From Phycisphaerae bacterium (lineage in GTDB: Bacteria > Planctomycetota > Phycisphaerae > UBA1845 > PWPN01), in contig JAUCQB010000110.1 in assembly GCA_030372985.1 (NCBI GenBank), positions 1 through 64,000 of the forward strand: DNA of 64,000 nt, in the 5' to 3' direction. Positions 52,772 to 63,580 of this stretch are shown piece by piece (within the stretch, counting starts at the first letter, position 1; every line of letters begins with the position of its first letter). The notes beneath the pieces were generated by a model. The model had not been told where the DNA came from, searched no databases, and saw nothing but the letters and a program-made list of their open reading frames with translations. The position numbers and the translations under genes are program-made.

Positions 52772-53323
52772 GTTACCATCGCTCCCAAGCGTTCATAAGA
52801 TCAATCAGCGTCAACTTATCGGTGACCGGGGCAAGATGCAAGAACACCGATGCCCTGATACGACCGCGATCCGCTGAACGCCTATAAACCCCCAGCGTTG
52901 CATACGGCGACCCTGGGGAATGAAGAATGGCGAATGCACAACTGAGAACGGAGCTGGGTCTGTCGCGAGCGGCGACGTGCAATGGCGGTGGTGTTTCGGT
53001 TCAAGCCAGGAAACCCGAGGAGAAGGCCGTCTCCAGGGCTCCACCCGAGTATCCCTGGTCGGCTCTCGTGCAACCGGAGGATGAACTCGCGTCGTATATA
53101 CCAGCCTCAAAACCCCAATGCCGAACGGGTATACGTTGCAGCGATCATAGCTGAGGTTTGGACGCCAACAAAGGGTCGCAGTTAAATCGAGGGTGATTCG
53201 TACCGCCGTGTGTGATATGATGCCTCCCGCCGAGGTCAGGATTCTGAAACGGCGAAGTGCATCCGCTGGGCTATTGCCCAATGTCCCTACAGGACACAGA
53301 CACAGCGAAGGGAGAATTGAGTC
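52772..53323. other. 552-bp intergenic region with a 7-base-period tract
   Basis: No gene is seen between hldD and the cupin gene. A tract at 52917-52954 reads AATGAAG AATGGCG AATGCAC AACTGAG AACGGAG. Low-quality frames are arginine/proline-rich. Confidence 0.5.
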
Positions 53324-53698
53324 GTGGCAGGTGACAGCATCAAGATTCAGCAGATCAAGGCCCACCGGCAGGAGCCGGTGAACATGCCGGGAGCCAAGGG
53401 GGCCCGCATCCGCATCCTGATCGGCCAGGAGGATGGGGCGTGCAAGTTCTGCATGCGACATTTTGAGGTCGAGCCGGGCGGCTGCACCCCCCATCACGAG
53501 CACCCTTACGAGCATGAGATCCTGGTGCTCAAGGGCAGCGGTACGGCCAAGACGCCCGCGGGCGACCGGCCGTTCAAGCAGGGTGACGTGATCTTCGTGC
53601 CGCCGAACATCGAGCATGGTTTCTGCAACACGGGCAGCGAGCCGGTGGAGTTTATCTGCCTGATTCCGGCGCAGCAGAACTGTACGTGTCCGAAATAG
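53324..53698 (+). CDS. Cupin-domain protein
   Basis: This 124-residue single cupin barrel starts at GTG 53324 after GGGAG. CTPHHEHPYEHEILVLKGSG is the first cupin motif with His/Glu metal ligands, and GDVIFVPPNIEHGFCNTGSE the second. The C-terminus has a CTCPK tail. Such small cupins bind a metal and may act on small sugars or act as sensors; the role is not known. Confidence 0.85.
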   Translation: MAGDSIKIQQIKAHRQEPVNMPGAKGARIRILIGQEDGACKFCMRHFEVEPGGCTPHHEHPYEHEILVLKGSGTAKTPAGDRPFKQGDVIFVPPNIEHGFCNTGSEPVEFICLIPAQQNCTCPK

Positions 53699-53716
53699 CG
53701 AGCCCCGGGGTACGAT

Positions 53717-55895
<2,179 letters not shown>

Positions 55896-55962
55896 AGTGG
55901 CATCCATGCAGCCTCACCTATAGAATATAAACCAATGCATAAAAAGAATTTATAGACAATGA

Positions 55963-55998
55963 TTTACATTCTATAATACGAATCGTATAATTGAATGT
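55963..55998 (+). promoter_or_regulatory. Promoter and overlapping operator of the toxin-antitoxin pair
   Basis: TTTACA (55963-55968), a 17-base spacer, and TATAAT (55986-55991) form a near-consensus promoter. An inverted repeat overlaps it: ACATTC (55966-55971) with GAATGT (55993-55998), and a central ATACGA-A-TCGTAT (55976-55988), 14 of 16 bases matching. This is the layout expected for autorepression by the ribbon-helix-helix antitoxin. Confidence 0.75.
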
Positions 55999-56018
55999 AA
56001 GACAAGAGGTTTTGCACG

Positions 56019-56267
56019 GTGATCACGAAATCGTTTCGCATCGATGAGCAGACGGCACGGGAGGTAGAAGACTTCGCCGGAGGTCTGAATTTCTCGCAGG
56101 TCGTGAACCAAGCCCTCGCCGCGTGGCTGCAGGAACGCCGCCGGCAGCACAGGGACGAACTGGTCCGACAGTCCTGTCGGGCCCGCAGCGAAGCGGAACT
56201 CGCTGAATTCGGTGAGATCGCAGCGCGGGCGGGCCGGTCAGCTCTTAATCTCATGAAGGACGAGTGA
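56019..56267 (+). CDS. Ribbon-helix-helix antitoxin
   Basis: This 82-residue protein starts at GTG 56019 after AAGAGG. The N-terminal strand ITKSFRIDEQTA and two helices (EVEDFAGGLNFSQVVNQALA) form an RHH/CopG-type DNA-binding domain. The C-terminal half is charged and helical, as in antitoxins that wrap around a MazF-type toxin. It overlies a clear promoter-operator and ends one base before the toxin gene's ATG. Confidence 0.8.
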   Translation: MITKSFRIDEQTAREVEDFAGGLNFSQVVNQALAAWLQERRRQHRDELVRQSCRARSEAELAEFGEIAARAGRSALNLMKDE

Positions 56268-56268
56268 C

Positions 56269-56607
56269 ATGGCCATGATCTGCCGGGGAGATGTCTTCGA
56301 GTGGCCCGACGTTCCCGAAGATCATCCCACGGGCAGCAAGCGCCGCAAATGGGTGGTAGTCTCTCGCGAATCATTCAACGAAAACAGTCGCCACATCCTG
56401 GCCTGCCCCCTCACAAGGTACCCCCCTCAGCCAATAGATATCAGCGTTTCGAAGACACCGCACAACAGGCTCGACCACGATAGCTCGCTGGTCGTCTGCA
56501 TGATCACCCCGATCAGGAAAACGACCATGGGACCCGTCATCGCCCATGTCGACCACAGTGCACTTCAGCCCCTGATCGATCGCCTGGACATGATCGTGGG
56601 CGATTGA
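56269..56607 (+). CDS. PemK/MazF-family toxin (mRNA interferase-like)
   Basis: This 112-residue protein starts at ATG 56269, one base after the antitoxin stop. ICRGDVFEWPDVPEDHP and SKRRKWVVVSRESFNENSRH match the N-terminal strand and loop of the MazF/PemK fold, with the conserved Arg in the KRRKW segment. LDHDSSLVVCMITPIRK is the later conserved strand pair. Such toxins cut mRNA when freed from the antitoxin. The pair appears complete. Confidence 0.85.
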   Translation: MAMICRGDVFEWPDVPEDHPTGSKRRKWVVVSRESFNENSRHILACPLTRYPPQPIDISVSKTPHNRLDHDSSLVVCMITPIRKTTMGPVIAHVDHSALQPLIDRLDMIVGD

Positions 56608-56914
56608 AGAGGGGCGGGTCCTTCCTCCATGCGGCGGCGCTGATTCTGATGGGTCTGACCATACGGCCGGTTCTCCGCAGATGGCCGACCCGGTCTCGTC
56701 GGCACACACCCTGCCTGAATAACGAACCACCGGCACCGGCCACCGAAGCACCTGGAATACCCTATCAATCGTTCCCGGCGAGGCAAGGACCGCGTTCGTG
56801 TCTTTCGCAGTTGAACGCCACACGTTCTGGACAAGGCAAGCCCGATCACGACAATTGAACCGGCGGGCGAGGCGTTGCCCTTAAGAAGGGTCTGATGAGA
56901 CACGCGAGGTTCAC
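56608..56914. other. 307-bp intergenic region
   Basis: Nothing convincing is seen. A short plus-strand frame (56604-56858) opens with a hydrophobic stretch but is otherwise Arg/Pro-rich and lacks a ribosome site. Confidence 0.4.
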
Positions 56915-58729
56915 GTGAAGCAAGCAAGGCAACTGGTCGCAGTGGGGTTGGGGCTGTCTCTGATGGGCATGGGCTGCGCTGGGCAGACCGATAGGGGAAT
57001 CGAGAAGGCGGTCGACCAGGCCATCCGCGAGTTTCAGCCCGGTTGGCAGCCGCAGCGGGGCGAAATCGGCAGGCTGGTGGTTTTTGTCGTCCCGATGACC
57101 CGACAGGCCGGTCGCCCGGACGACGCCGACCGCCTCACCCTGCTGACCGCCGGGTACTTCTACCACATGGTGCGGGGGGGCAGCGGGATTCCGGCGATGT
57201 ACCGCAGCGACGCGGACCTGCTGCCGTCGCCCGACACCCTGGACCGCGCCGACCTGGCCCGGACTGCCTCGGCCGCCAAGTGCGACCTGTGCATCATCCT
57301 CGACCCTCCTGAGAAAACGGGGTCAGAAGCCATTTTCAGACCGACCGTTCGGGCTGCCTCATCGGAGCCTTTGTCACAACCATTTGCCGAGACCGTAGCG
57401 AACTCGCTCGCCTTTGCGGTTGGCCCCGTGGACATCATCGACGAGCTGCACGCGCCTGCGATCAGAATACAGATGCCGGCTGCGGCGCTCGCCCAGCATG
57501 GTTTCGCCGCGCCGCCCCACCGCCTCATGGCCGAGCGGCTGTACCGGGCCATCGCGGCTTTCGCGGCCGGGCGGCGCGAGGTGCTGGCCGCCTCGCGTTC
57601 GACCCGCTGGCCGCAGAGCGCCCCCTCGGCCGTTGATCTGGGTGCCGTGCGACCGATGCGTCCCGAGGCCGAGAGGATCATGACCATCGTCCGGACAATC
57701 CGGCCGTCGAGAGATCTGCCCCTCGATCAGGCCGCGTGGTTTTGTGATATGTTTCGCCGGACGAGTCTGACGGACGCGACCACGATCTATTTCAATCCGC
57801 AGGTCAGCATCGAGGAAGGTGGTGTCGTGCTGGGCGGAGCCACAACGGCACCGGCCCTGGCCCGCACACTGGAAAGAGCACTCAAGAGGGCCGGCGTTGA
57901 ACGCATCCGTAACGAGATGTGCTGCCTGCCGGAGGACGGCCGGCTCGACGGCCAACGGTTTGCCGCGGTGACGGTCTCGACGGTGCGGACCTACAACAGG
58001 CCGTCGGATCTCGGCAATGTTCAGACCCAACTGCTCTACGGTGAACTTCTCTGGCTGCTCGACCACTGTGACGGCTGGTACCTTGTCCACGCGAGCGACG
58101 GCTATTGGGGCTGGGTTCGTCAGGAGGCGGTTCACGTCATCGACCGATCGCAATTCGAGTCTTCGCTCAACTCGATGCAGGCGGCGGTGCTGAGGGCCAT
58201 CGAAGTCAACGGAACGCGAGTCCCGGCCGGAGCTCGCCTGCCGCTGGTCGGGCAGACGCCCTGGAACACATCCATCCGGACCCCCTTCGGGGAAGCGGTG
58301 GTCGTCCCGCGCGGGTCGGTCCGCGTGATCGATGATTTCGCGACGACGCGACCACGGATCCTGCCTGCGCTGGAGATGCTGTATGTTCCGTATGTCTTCG
58401 GGGCACGGTCGCCTCTGGGGCTCGATTGCAGCGGCATGGTCAACAATCTCTTTGACCGCAGCGGCCTGCCGATCGCCCGCGACGCGACGCAGCAGTTTCT
58501 CAGTGGAAAACTGGTGGCCACGCGCTGGCACCGGGACACCATCCGGCCGGGGGACCGGCTCTACTTCCTCGACAACTACGGCAAGATTTTCCACACCGGC
58601 ATCGCCATCACCCCCACACATTTCATTCATTCGTCCCCGCCGGCCGTGCAGATCAGCAGCCTCCGCAAGGGCGACCGGCTGTACGGTGGCAGGTGGGACG
58701 AGTGCTTTGCGGGGGCCAAGAGACCGTGA
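56915..58729 (+). CDS. NlpC/P60 lipoprotein with SH3-like region
   Basis: This 604-residue protein starts at GTG 56915. The signal ends in a lipobox (LSLMGMGCAG). Residues 40-230 look like an amidase-like domain, and VSTVRTYNRPSDLGNVQTQL with WYLVHASDGYWGWVRQEAV is an SH3-type wall-binding region. The C-terminal NlpC/P60 peptidase shows YVPYVFGARSPLGLDCSGMV with the catalytic Cys near residue 505 and DNYGKIFHTGIAITPTHFIH with the His. Likely a peptidoglycan endopeptidase in the periplasm. The planctomycete wall context fits MreB/MreC in the same window. Confidence 0.82.
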   Translation: MKQARQLVAVGLGLSLMGMGCAGQTDRGIEKAVDQAIREFQPGWQPQRGEIGRLVVFVVPMTRQAGRPDDADRLTLLTAGYFYHMVRGGSGIPAMYRSDADLLPSPDTLDRADLARTASAAKCDLCIILDPPEKTGSEAIFRPTVRAASSEPLSQPFAETVANSLAFAVGPVDIIDELHAPAIRIQMPAAALAQHGFAAPPHRLMAERLYRAIAAFAAGRREVLAASRSTRWPQSAPSAVDLGAVRPMRPEAERIMTIVRTIRPSRDLPLDQAAWFCDMFRRTSLTDATTIYFNPQVSIEEGGVVLGGATTAPALARTLERALKRAGVERIRNEMCCLPEDGRLDGQRFAAVTVSTVRTYNRPSDLGNVQTQLLYGELLWLLDHCDGWYLVHASDGYWGWVRQEAVHVIDRSQFESSLNSMQAAVLRAIEVNGTRVPAGARLPLVGQTPWNTSIRTPFGEAVVVPRGSVRVIDDFATTRPRILPALEMLYVPYVFGARSPLGLDCSGMVNNLFDRSGLPIARDATQQFLSGKLVATRWHRDTIRPGDRLYFLDNYGKIFHTGIAITPTHFIHSSPPAVQISSLRKGDRLYGGRWDECFAGAKRP

Positions 58730-58739
58730 GGGAGGGTCA

Positions 58740-58775
58740 GCTATTAGCTGTTAGCTTTTAGCTTTTAGCTTTTAA
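58740..58775. repeat. 7-base-period tract, word TTAGCTN
   Basis: GCTATTA GCTGTTA GCTTTTA GCTTTTA GCTTTTA directly after the NlpC/P60 gene. The inverse word recurs at 61912-61942. Confidence 0.75.
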
Positions 58776-58890
58776 AAAGAGTTTATGACAGTCAGGTGGA
58801 GTTTGCTGAGCTTGGGTTCTCGATTGTCCTTCGAGCCGCCCCGGACATCGGCCGCCGCAGGCAAGGGGGAATCGCTCCGAGCTCACGCGG

Positions 58891-59646
58891 TCAAGGCCAG
58901 GGCACCGGCCGGTAGGAGGTCAGTACGGGGTCCGGACGAGCGGTCGGGACCGGCTGCGAGGTCCGCAAGTCCACCACGGTCTCCAGCATGGACGAGGAGA
59001 AGAGACCAATCCGGTCGTTGCCGGCCACAACAACCTCGTTGTTCATGTCGATGCGACCGATCGCGCAGCCGATGTACATCACCACGCCATTCTTCGGGAA
59101 ATCCTTGATGCGTATTCGCCTGGCCAGTGGGCGGCCGGCAACCCGGAAACAGTGATCAATGAGCTCCGTGCAGTAGAAACGTTCGTCGTCCGGGATGAAT
59201 TTCTCATCGTAGAGCACATCTTCGGCGATGAGCTTGTCGACCTCGGCCAGCACGACCGGAATCAGGTGCTGATACTCGGGCCGCAGCCGTCGGACCACGG
59301 TATTCCAGGTGCCGTCCTGATACCAGTCGACCAGGTATCGCCGCGAGATCCCCACCGGGGAAACGTCCACCAGGATGATGCCGTCCGGAGCGACGCGATA
59401 GACTAACGCGGCGTGGGACAAATCGCTCTCCGTCGCGTCGGCGACGACCTTGCTGAAATCAACGAGTCCGCCGGCCAGCGGGGTGCTGCTGAGCCGGAAG
59501 ATGATATCGCCCTCTTTCAAGACCGGCTCGAGAAGGGGGACATCCTTCTTGGCCTGCTCATTCCATTTCGCAGCGGAGGAGGGAATCGGCGTCATCTGGC
59601 ACCCTGCCGCCAGGAGCACAGACGCCGTGAGAAAGCACTTTGTCAT
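58891..59646 (-). CDS. YiiX/YebB-like NlpC/P60-family lipoprotein
   Basis: The 251-residue product starts at ATG 59646 (MTKCFLTASVLLAAGC, a lipobox). GDIIFRLSSTPLAGGLVDFS, SDLSHAALVYRVAPDG and RFYCTELIDHCFRVAG match the permuted NlpC/P60 fold (YiiX/YebB), with His in SHAAL and Cys in FYCTELI as the catalytic pair. Such enzymes act on amide bonds in the envelope; the substrate is not known. Confidence 0.82.
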   Translation of the reverse strand: MTKCFLTASVLLAAGCQMTPIPSSAAKWNEQAKKDVPLLEPVLKEGDIIFRLSSTPLAGGLVDFSKVVADATESDLSHAALVYRVAPDGIILVDVSPVGISRRYLVDWYQDGTWNTVVRRLRPEYQHLIPVVLAEVDKLIAEDVLYDEKFIPDDERFYCTELIDHCFRVAGRPLARRIRIKDFPKNGVVMYIGCAIGRIDMNNEVVVAGNDRIGLFSSSMLETVVDLRTSQPVPTARPDPVLTSYRPVPWP

Positions 59647-59967
59647 ATCACAGGCCCTCGAAGGCATCGGCCACGAAGCCCGGTCCGCGGGAGCCGGCTG
59701 GCCGGAGTTAGCGAAAGCATAACGCAAACGCCCAGAAAAAGCCATCGCCGGGGTAAAAGCCCCCCGCCTGCCTCGCTCCAACTCGCATGTCCCCTTGCAG
59801 GACACTATAAGCATCGGCTTTGCGCAGGATGGAGTTTAGTGCCACTTGACCCCCTTGCCACGGCGTAGGATCATTTCCTGATCTCGGGCCCTGCTATCAC
59901 CGGCGCTGGGCAAAGCCCGAGCTGCGGGATTGCGCAGTCATTCCCACAGCCACGAAGGGAGCTAACC
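59647..59967. other. 321-bp intergenic region
   Basis: No gene is seen; it separates divergent genes and likely holds both promoters. A TTGACC at 59846-59851 is the only box-like element noted. Confidence 0.4.
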
Positions 59968-60201
59968 ATGATGGAGTCCTTCTCACAGGATGACCCAGGC
60001 GCCGCTGACAAGTTTCGCAACATGTTCGGCCCTGGGCAGATTGACCAGCAGATCCGCCAGGCGATTCACTTCTGCTGGATGACGCTACCCGCAGACAAAC
60101 GGAACGTTGACGAGGTTGAGCGCCAGATGCGTCGGATCCTCGATCGAGCATTGAAGGACTTGCGAGACGATTCTCAGGCGTTTGGGATGGGCGAAGGGTG
60201 A
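59968..60201 (+). CDS. Small hypothetical protein (77 aa)
   Basis: ATG 59968 follows AGGGAG. The product is hydrophilic and helical (MFGPGQIDQQIRQAIHFCWM, VDEVERQMRRILDRALKDLR) with no membrane segment. This matches a short conserved planctomycete type of unknown function, but the family was not named. It lies 88 bp upstream of the phosphatase gene on the same strand. Confidence 0.65.
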   Translation: MMESFSQDDPGAADKFRNMFGPGQIDQQIRQAIHFCWMTLPADKRNVDEVERQMRRILDRALKDLRDDSQAFGMGEG

Positions 60202-60289
60202 GCATGCCAACCGGGGCCGAGACTCCCGCAAATCGCCCATGCCTCGCTATGCGATGAATAGGACAACCTCGAGCAACAGGGAGTTCGCA

Positions 60290-61177
60290 ATGACTGGATT
60301 CTCACAACTGTGTCGACGGTCTCTGTTGATTGCCTTTCTCGTTGCGGCTCTGGCCGGATGCGCAAGCGATCCGCAGGCCGGCTGGCAGGGCCCGTTCTTC
60401 TTCATCCAGATGGCCGATCCGCAGTTCGGCATGTTTTCCGGCGACAAGGATGTGGAGAAGGAGACCGCCCTGTTTACTCAAGCCATCGATCATGCCAACC
60501 GCCTGCGGCCGGCGTTCGTGGTCATCTGCGGCGATCTGGTTAACAAGCCCGGCGACCCCGGTCAGGTCACGGCGTTCCTGCGGGTCGCCGGCCGGCTGAA
60601 CCGCGGGATTCCCTTGTATCTCGTCTCGGGCAATCACGACGTCGAGAACACGCCGACGCCCGCCAGCCTGGAACGCTACCGGCAACGGTTCGGCCCGGAT
60701 TGGTACGCCTTCCACCACGGCGGCTGCCGTTTCGTAGTCATCAATACCACCCTGATCCACGACCCCTCCAAGGCCACGGAGCAAATGCAGCAACAGGAAG
60801 CCTGGCTCAAGAATGAGTTGACCGACCCGGGGCAGCCACGGCCCGTCCACCGGATCGTCTTCCAGCACCATCCGTGGTTCATCCAGACAGCCGATGAGCC
60901 GGACGCCTACGAAAACATCCCTCTCTCACGGCGCGGCCGGTACCTCGGCTGGCTGACGCAGGCCGGTGTCTCGGCCGTCTTCTGCGGCCATCGCCATGGC
61001 AACAGTACGGCCCGCCACGGCCGGATGGAGATCGTCTCCACCGGCCCGATCGGCAAGCCGCTGCGGAAAGACCCCTCCGGCCTGCGAATCGTCGAGGTGT
61101 ACAGGGATCGGCTGGCACACCGGTACTACCCGGTCGATGCCGTGCCGGAGAAGGTGTGTTTGGCGGGGGGGAAGTAG
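60290..61177 (+). CDS. Calcineurin-like metallophosphoesterase lipoprotein
   Basis: The 295-residue product starts at ATG 60290 after CAGGGAG. The signal ends in a lipobox (LVAALAGC). The five metal motifs are present: MADPQFGMFSGD, VVICGDLVNKPG, LVSGNHDVENTP, FQHHPWFIQT and FCGHRHGNSTAR. It is a complete dinuclear phosphoesterase, probably periplasmic. Substrate unknown; it resembles the purple-phosphatase/CapA side of the fold family in length. Confidence 0.88.
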   Translation: MTGFSQLCRRSLLIAFLVAALAGCASDPQAGWQGPFFFIQMADPQFGMFSGDKDVEKETALFTQAIDHANRLRPAFVVICGDLVNKPGDPGQVTAFLRVAGRLNRGIPLYLVSGNHDVENTPTPASLERYRQRFGPDWYAFHHGGCRFVVINTTLIHDPSKATEQMQQQEAWLKNELTDPGQPRPVHRIVFQHHPWFIQTADEPDAYENIPLSRRGRYLGWLTQAGVSAVFCGHRHGNSTARHGRMEIVSTGPIGKPLRKDPSGLRIVEVYRDRLAHRYYPVDAVPEKVCLAGGK

Positions 61178-61178
61178 G

Positions 61179-61212
61179 AGTTGTCAGTTTTCAGTCGTCG
61201 GTTGTCAGTCGG
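61179..61212. repeat. 7-base-period tract, word GTCAGTN
   Basis: GTCAGTT TTCAGTC GTCGGTT GTCAGTC after the phosphatase gene. Confidence 0.65.
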
Positions 61213-61418
61213 AATCGCAGGATGAACCGTTTTCGCTCTCTCCGACCGTCCTGTTCCGAGAGGGGGGGGGCCACCCATCCGCTTGGTCCCGAGATCGTCG
61301 AGGGGCCGCAGCGGATGGATGGGTTCACGATGATTGATGACGTCGGGTGCCATGCCCACGACTTTGCGTGGGCATGCCTTTGATCCGGCTGACCGCCGAC
61401 CGCTTCTCCCGGCGACGC

Positions 61419-61703
61419 TCATATCTTCTCCCCGCACTCCGGGCAGACCCCGCTCACGTTGCCGGTGAGGTTGTAGCCGCATTTCTGGCAGTGCCCGGGC
61501 GGGATGCGGACAGGGGTGCACCAACGGGTCAGCAGCCCGAAGATAACAAGCGGGGTCGCACATCTGACCAGCGAAAGACCGATCTGCAGGGGCACGTTGC
61601 GGAAAGCAGAGCCGGACAGCATCCGCGCGAAGACCACGTTGATCGCGGTCCAGATAAGAAAGCTCACCACCACCGCAATCGTCGCTCGCCAGAACCAGTG
61701 CAT
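61419..61703 (-). CDS. Membrane protein with C-terminal zinc ribbon
   Basis: The 94-residue product starts at ATG 61703 (MHWFWRATIAVVVS), with GGAG upstream. Two membrane helices (IAVVVSFLIWTAINVVF and LSLVRCATPLVIFGLL) precede HCQKCGYNLTGNVSGVCPEC, a four-Cys zinc ribbon of a form common in planctomycete small membrane proteins. Function unknown. Confidence 0.8.
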   Translation of the reverse strand: MHWFWRATIAVVVSFLIWTAINVVFARMLSGSAFRNVPLQIGLSLVRCATPLVIFGLLTRWCTPVRIPPGHCQKCGYNLTGNVSGVCPECGEKI

Positions 61704-61776
61704 GCCGTCATTCTCCGTTTGAATCTGCACCTGTCAATGCGGGTCAGCACGTTTGACCCGCCACGGCGGACCAGGC

Positions 61777-61814
61777 AATTTGAGATTTGAGATTGGGAGA
61801 TTTCAAATCTCAGA
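61777..61814. repeat. 7-base-period tract, word TTGAGAT
   Basis: AATTTGA GATTTGA GATTGGG AGATTTC AAATCTC AGA, with a self-complementary core. Same word as inside purH. Confidence 0.65.
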
Positions 61815-61911
61815 GCCATCCGCGAGCTCAGACGCTACGAATCTATCGCGGGAGGGGAACCCCGTTATGTCAGGGGCCGAGAAGGGATTCGCGGCCCAGC
61901 AAGCGAAGAGC

Positions 61912-61942
61912 CAATAGCTAAGAGCTAACAGCTAAGAGCTTC
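61912..61942. repeat. 7-base-period tract, word TTAGCTN inverted
   Basis: CAATAGCTAAGAGCTAACAG continued by CTAAGAGCTT. This is the inverse of the tract at 58740 and abuts the end of nifS. Confidence 0.75.
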
Positions 61943-63109
61943 TCATCGCTGCAGCGCTTGCAGCCGCTCGATGATCCCGGGCATCAGGTCCAGCACCCGG
62001 TCGATTTCTGCTTCGGTGGTGAAGCGCGACAGGCTGAATCGGATCGCGCCGTGGACCACGCGGCGGTCGATGCCCATGGCGGTCAGCACGTGCGACGGTT
62101 CCAGCGACCCGCTGCTGCACGCCGAGCCGCTGGAGGCGCAGACGCCGTGATTGCTCAGCAGCATCAGGATGGCTTCGGCCTGCAGGGCCTCAAAGCCGAT
62201 GTTGGTCGTGTTGGGAATGCGGGCGGCGCGGTCGCCGTTGACTCTCGCGATGCTGATCCGCGAGCAAATCCCATCTTCGAGCCGGTCTCGCAGGGCCGCC
62301 ACTCGGGCGAAATCGGCATCCAGGTGCCTCATCGCCAGTTCGAGGGCCAGCCCCGCACCGACCATGCCGGCCACGTTCTCGGTGCCGGCCCGCAGGTCGC
62401 GCTCCTGGTGCCCGCCGAGCACCTGCGGCCGCAGCCGCGTGCCCCTTCGCAGATACAGGATCCCAACACCCTTGGGGCCGTGAGACTTATGCGCCGACGC
62501 CGTCAACAGATCGACCGGCACATCGGCCAGGTTCAACGGCGAATGCCCGGACGCATCGCGAAGTTTGCCCGTGGTCTGGACCGCGTCCACGTGCAACGGG
62601 ATTCCCTTCGCCGCTGTCAGAGCCGCGATCTTCTCTACCGGAAAGATCACCCCTGTCTCGTTGTTGGCGTGCATGATGCTGACCAGCGCGGTCTGGTCGT
62701 TCAACGAGTCCTCCAGATCCGCCGGATCAAGGTGGCCGAGCGCATCGACACGCAGATACGTGACACGGCAGCCCTCGCGTTCGAGCTGCTGGGCGGGCCG
62801 CAGCACCGAATCATGCTCGACGGCCGTGGTGATCAGATGGCGTTTCCCGGGCCGCGCGGCCAGGACTCCGCGGATGGCCAAGTTATTCGCCTCGGTGCCG
62901 CTGCCGGTGAAAACGATTTGCCGCTCGCGAACGCCCATCGCCGCCGCCACCTGCTCGCGGGCGGTCTCGACGGCGTGCCGGGCCTGCTGGCCGAAATGAT
63001 GCACGCTGGACGGGTTTGCGTACCGCTCGCCCAGCCATGGAAGCATCGCCTGCAACACCTCCGGGGCAATCCGGGTGGTTGCGTTGTTGTCGAGATAAAT
63101 GACGGACAT
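61943..63109 (-). CDS. nifS: Cysteine desulfurase (NifS/IscS type)
   Basis: This is a 388-residue PLP enzyme with start ATG 63109 (MSVIYLDNNATTRIAPEVLQ). TGSGTEANNLAIRG and THVDAVQTTGK-type sequence (PLHVDAVQTTGKLRD) form the cofactor pocket; TASAHKSHGPKGVGILYLRR holds the PLP Lys near residue 206. GVCASSGSACSSGSLEPSHV holds the active Cys near 330. It takes sulphur from cysteine for Fe-S clusters or other thio-cofactors. No iscU or iscA is adjacent. It follows xseB by 31 bp on the same strand. Confidence 0.9.
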   Translation of the reverse strand: MSVIYLDNNATTRIAPEVLQAMLPWLGERYANPSSVHHFGQQARHAVETAREQVAAAMGVRERQIVFTGSGTEANNLAIRGVLAARPGKRHLITTAVEHDSVLRPAQQLEREGCRVTYLRVDALGHLDPADLEDSLNDQTALVSIMHANNETGVIFPVEKIAALTAAKGIPLHVDAVQTTGKLRDASGHSPLNLADVPVDLLTASAHKSHGPKGVGILYLRRGTRLRPQVLGGHQERDLRAGTENVAGMVGAGLALELAMRHLDADFARVAALRDRLEDGICSRISIARVNGDRAARIPNTTNIGFEALQAEAILMLLSNHGVCASSGSACSSGSLEPSHVLTAMGIDRRVVHGAIRFSLSRFTTEAEIDRVLDLMPGIIERLQALQR

Positions 63110-63140
63110 GTCGCGGTCCTGACGGCCGGCCGGAGAGGTC

Positions 63141-63419
63141 TTATTCTGCTTCAACGTCCGGCGGGGGCATCGGGCCGGGGGTCAGGGTGCCATCCTCGGC
63201 CACCTGGAGCTTCTGGATCTTGAGCTCGGCCTCGGCCAGCACCGCCCGGCAATATCGCAGGAGCTTGATGCCTTTCTCATACTCGACAATCGAGTCCTGC
63301 AGGCCGATTTTACCCTGCTCAATGGCCTTGGCGATGGATTCGAGTTGCGTGTACGCCTGCTCGAAAGTCATTTCCTCTTTCTGCTGACCCTTCTTCTGTG
63401 GTTCGCTGCCGCTGGGCAT
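63141..63419 (-). CDS. xseB: Exodeoxyribonuclease VII small subunit
   Basis: The 92-residue product starts at ATG 63419 (MPSGSEPQKKG). MTFEQAYTQLESIAKAIEQG and SIVEYEKGIKLLRYCRAVLA match the two-helix XseB family exactly in spacing; the tail is Pro/Glu-rich. With XseA it degrades single-stranded DNA to short oligonucleotides. xseA is not in the window. It lies 31 bp before nifS on the same strand. Confidence 0.92.
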   Translation of the reverse strand: MPSGSEPQKKGQQKEEMTFEQAYTQLESIAKAIEQGKIGLQDSIVEYEKGIKLLRYCRAVLAEAELKIQKLQVAEDGTLTPGPMPPPDVEAE

Positions 63420-63580
63420 TGGCTTGTATCCCCTGATGAGCGTCCGATTGTCCCGGCCCATTGTACGCGGTACGGGCGGCCTTGGCCATGGACACCGCCG
63501 TCGTCGCCTGACACAATTCACCATGGCCGGGGGCATCCGGTGCGGGGCGCCCGGCCGGTGGTTTTCGCGGAGACTTGACC

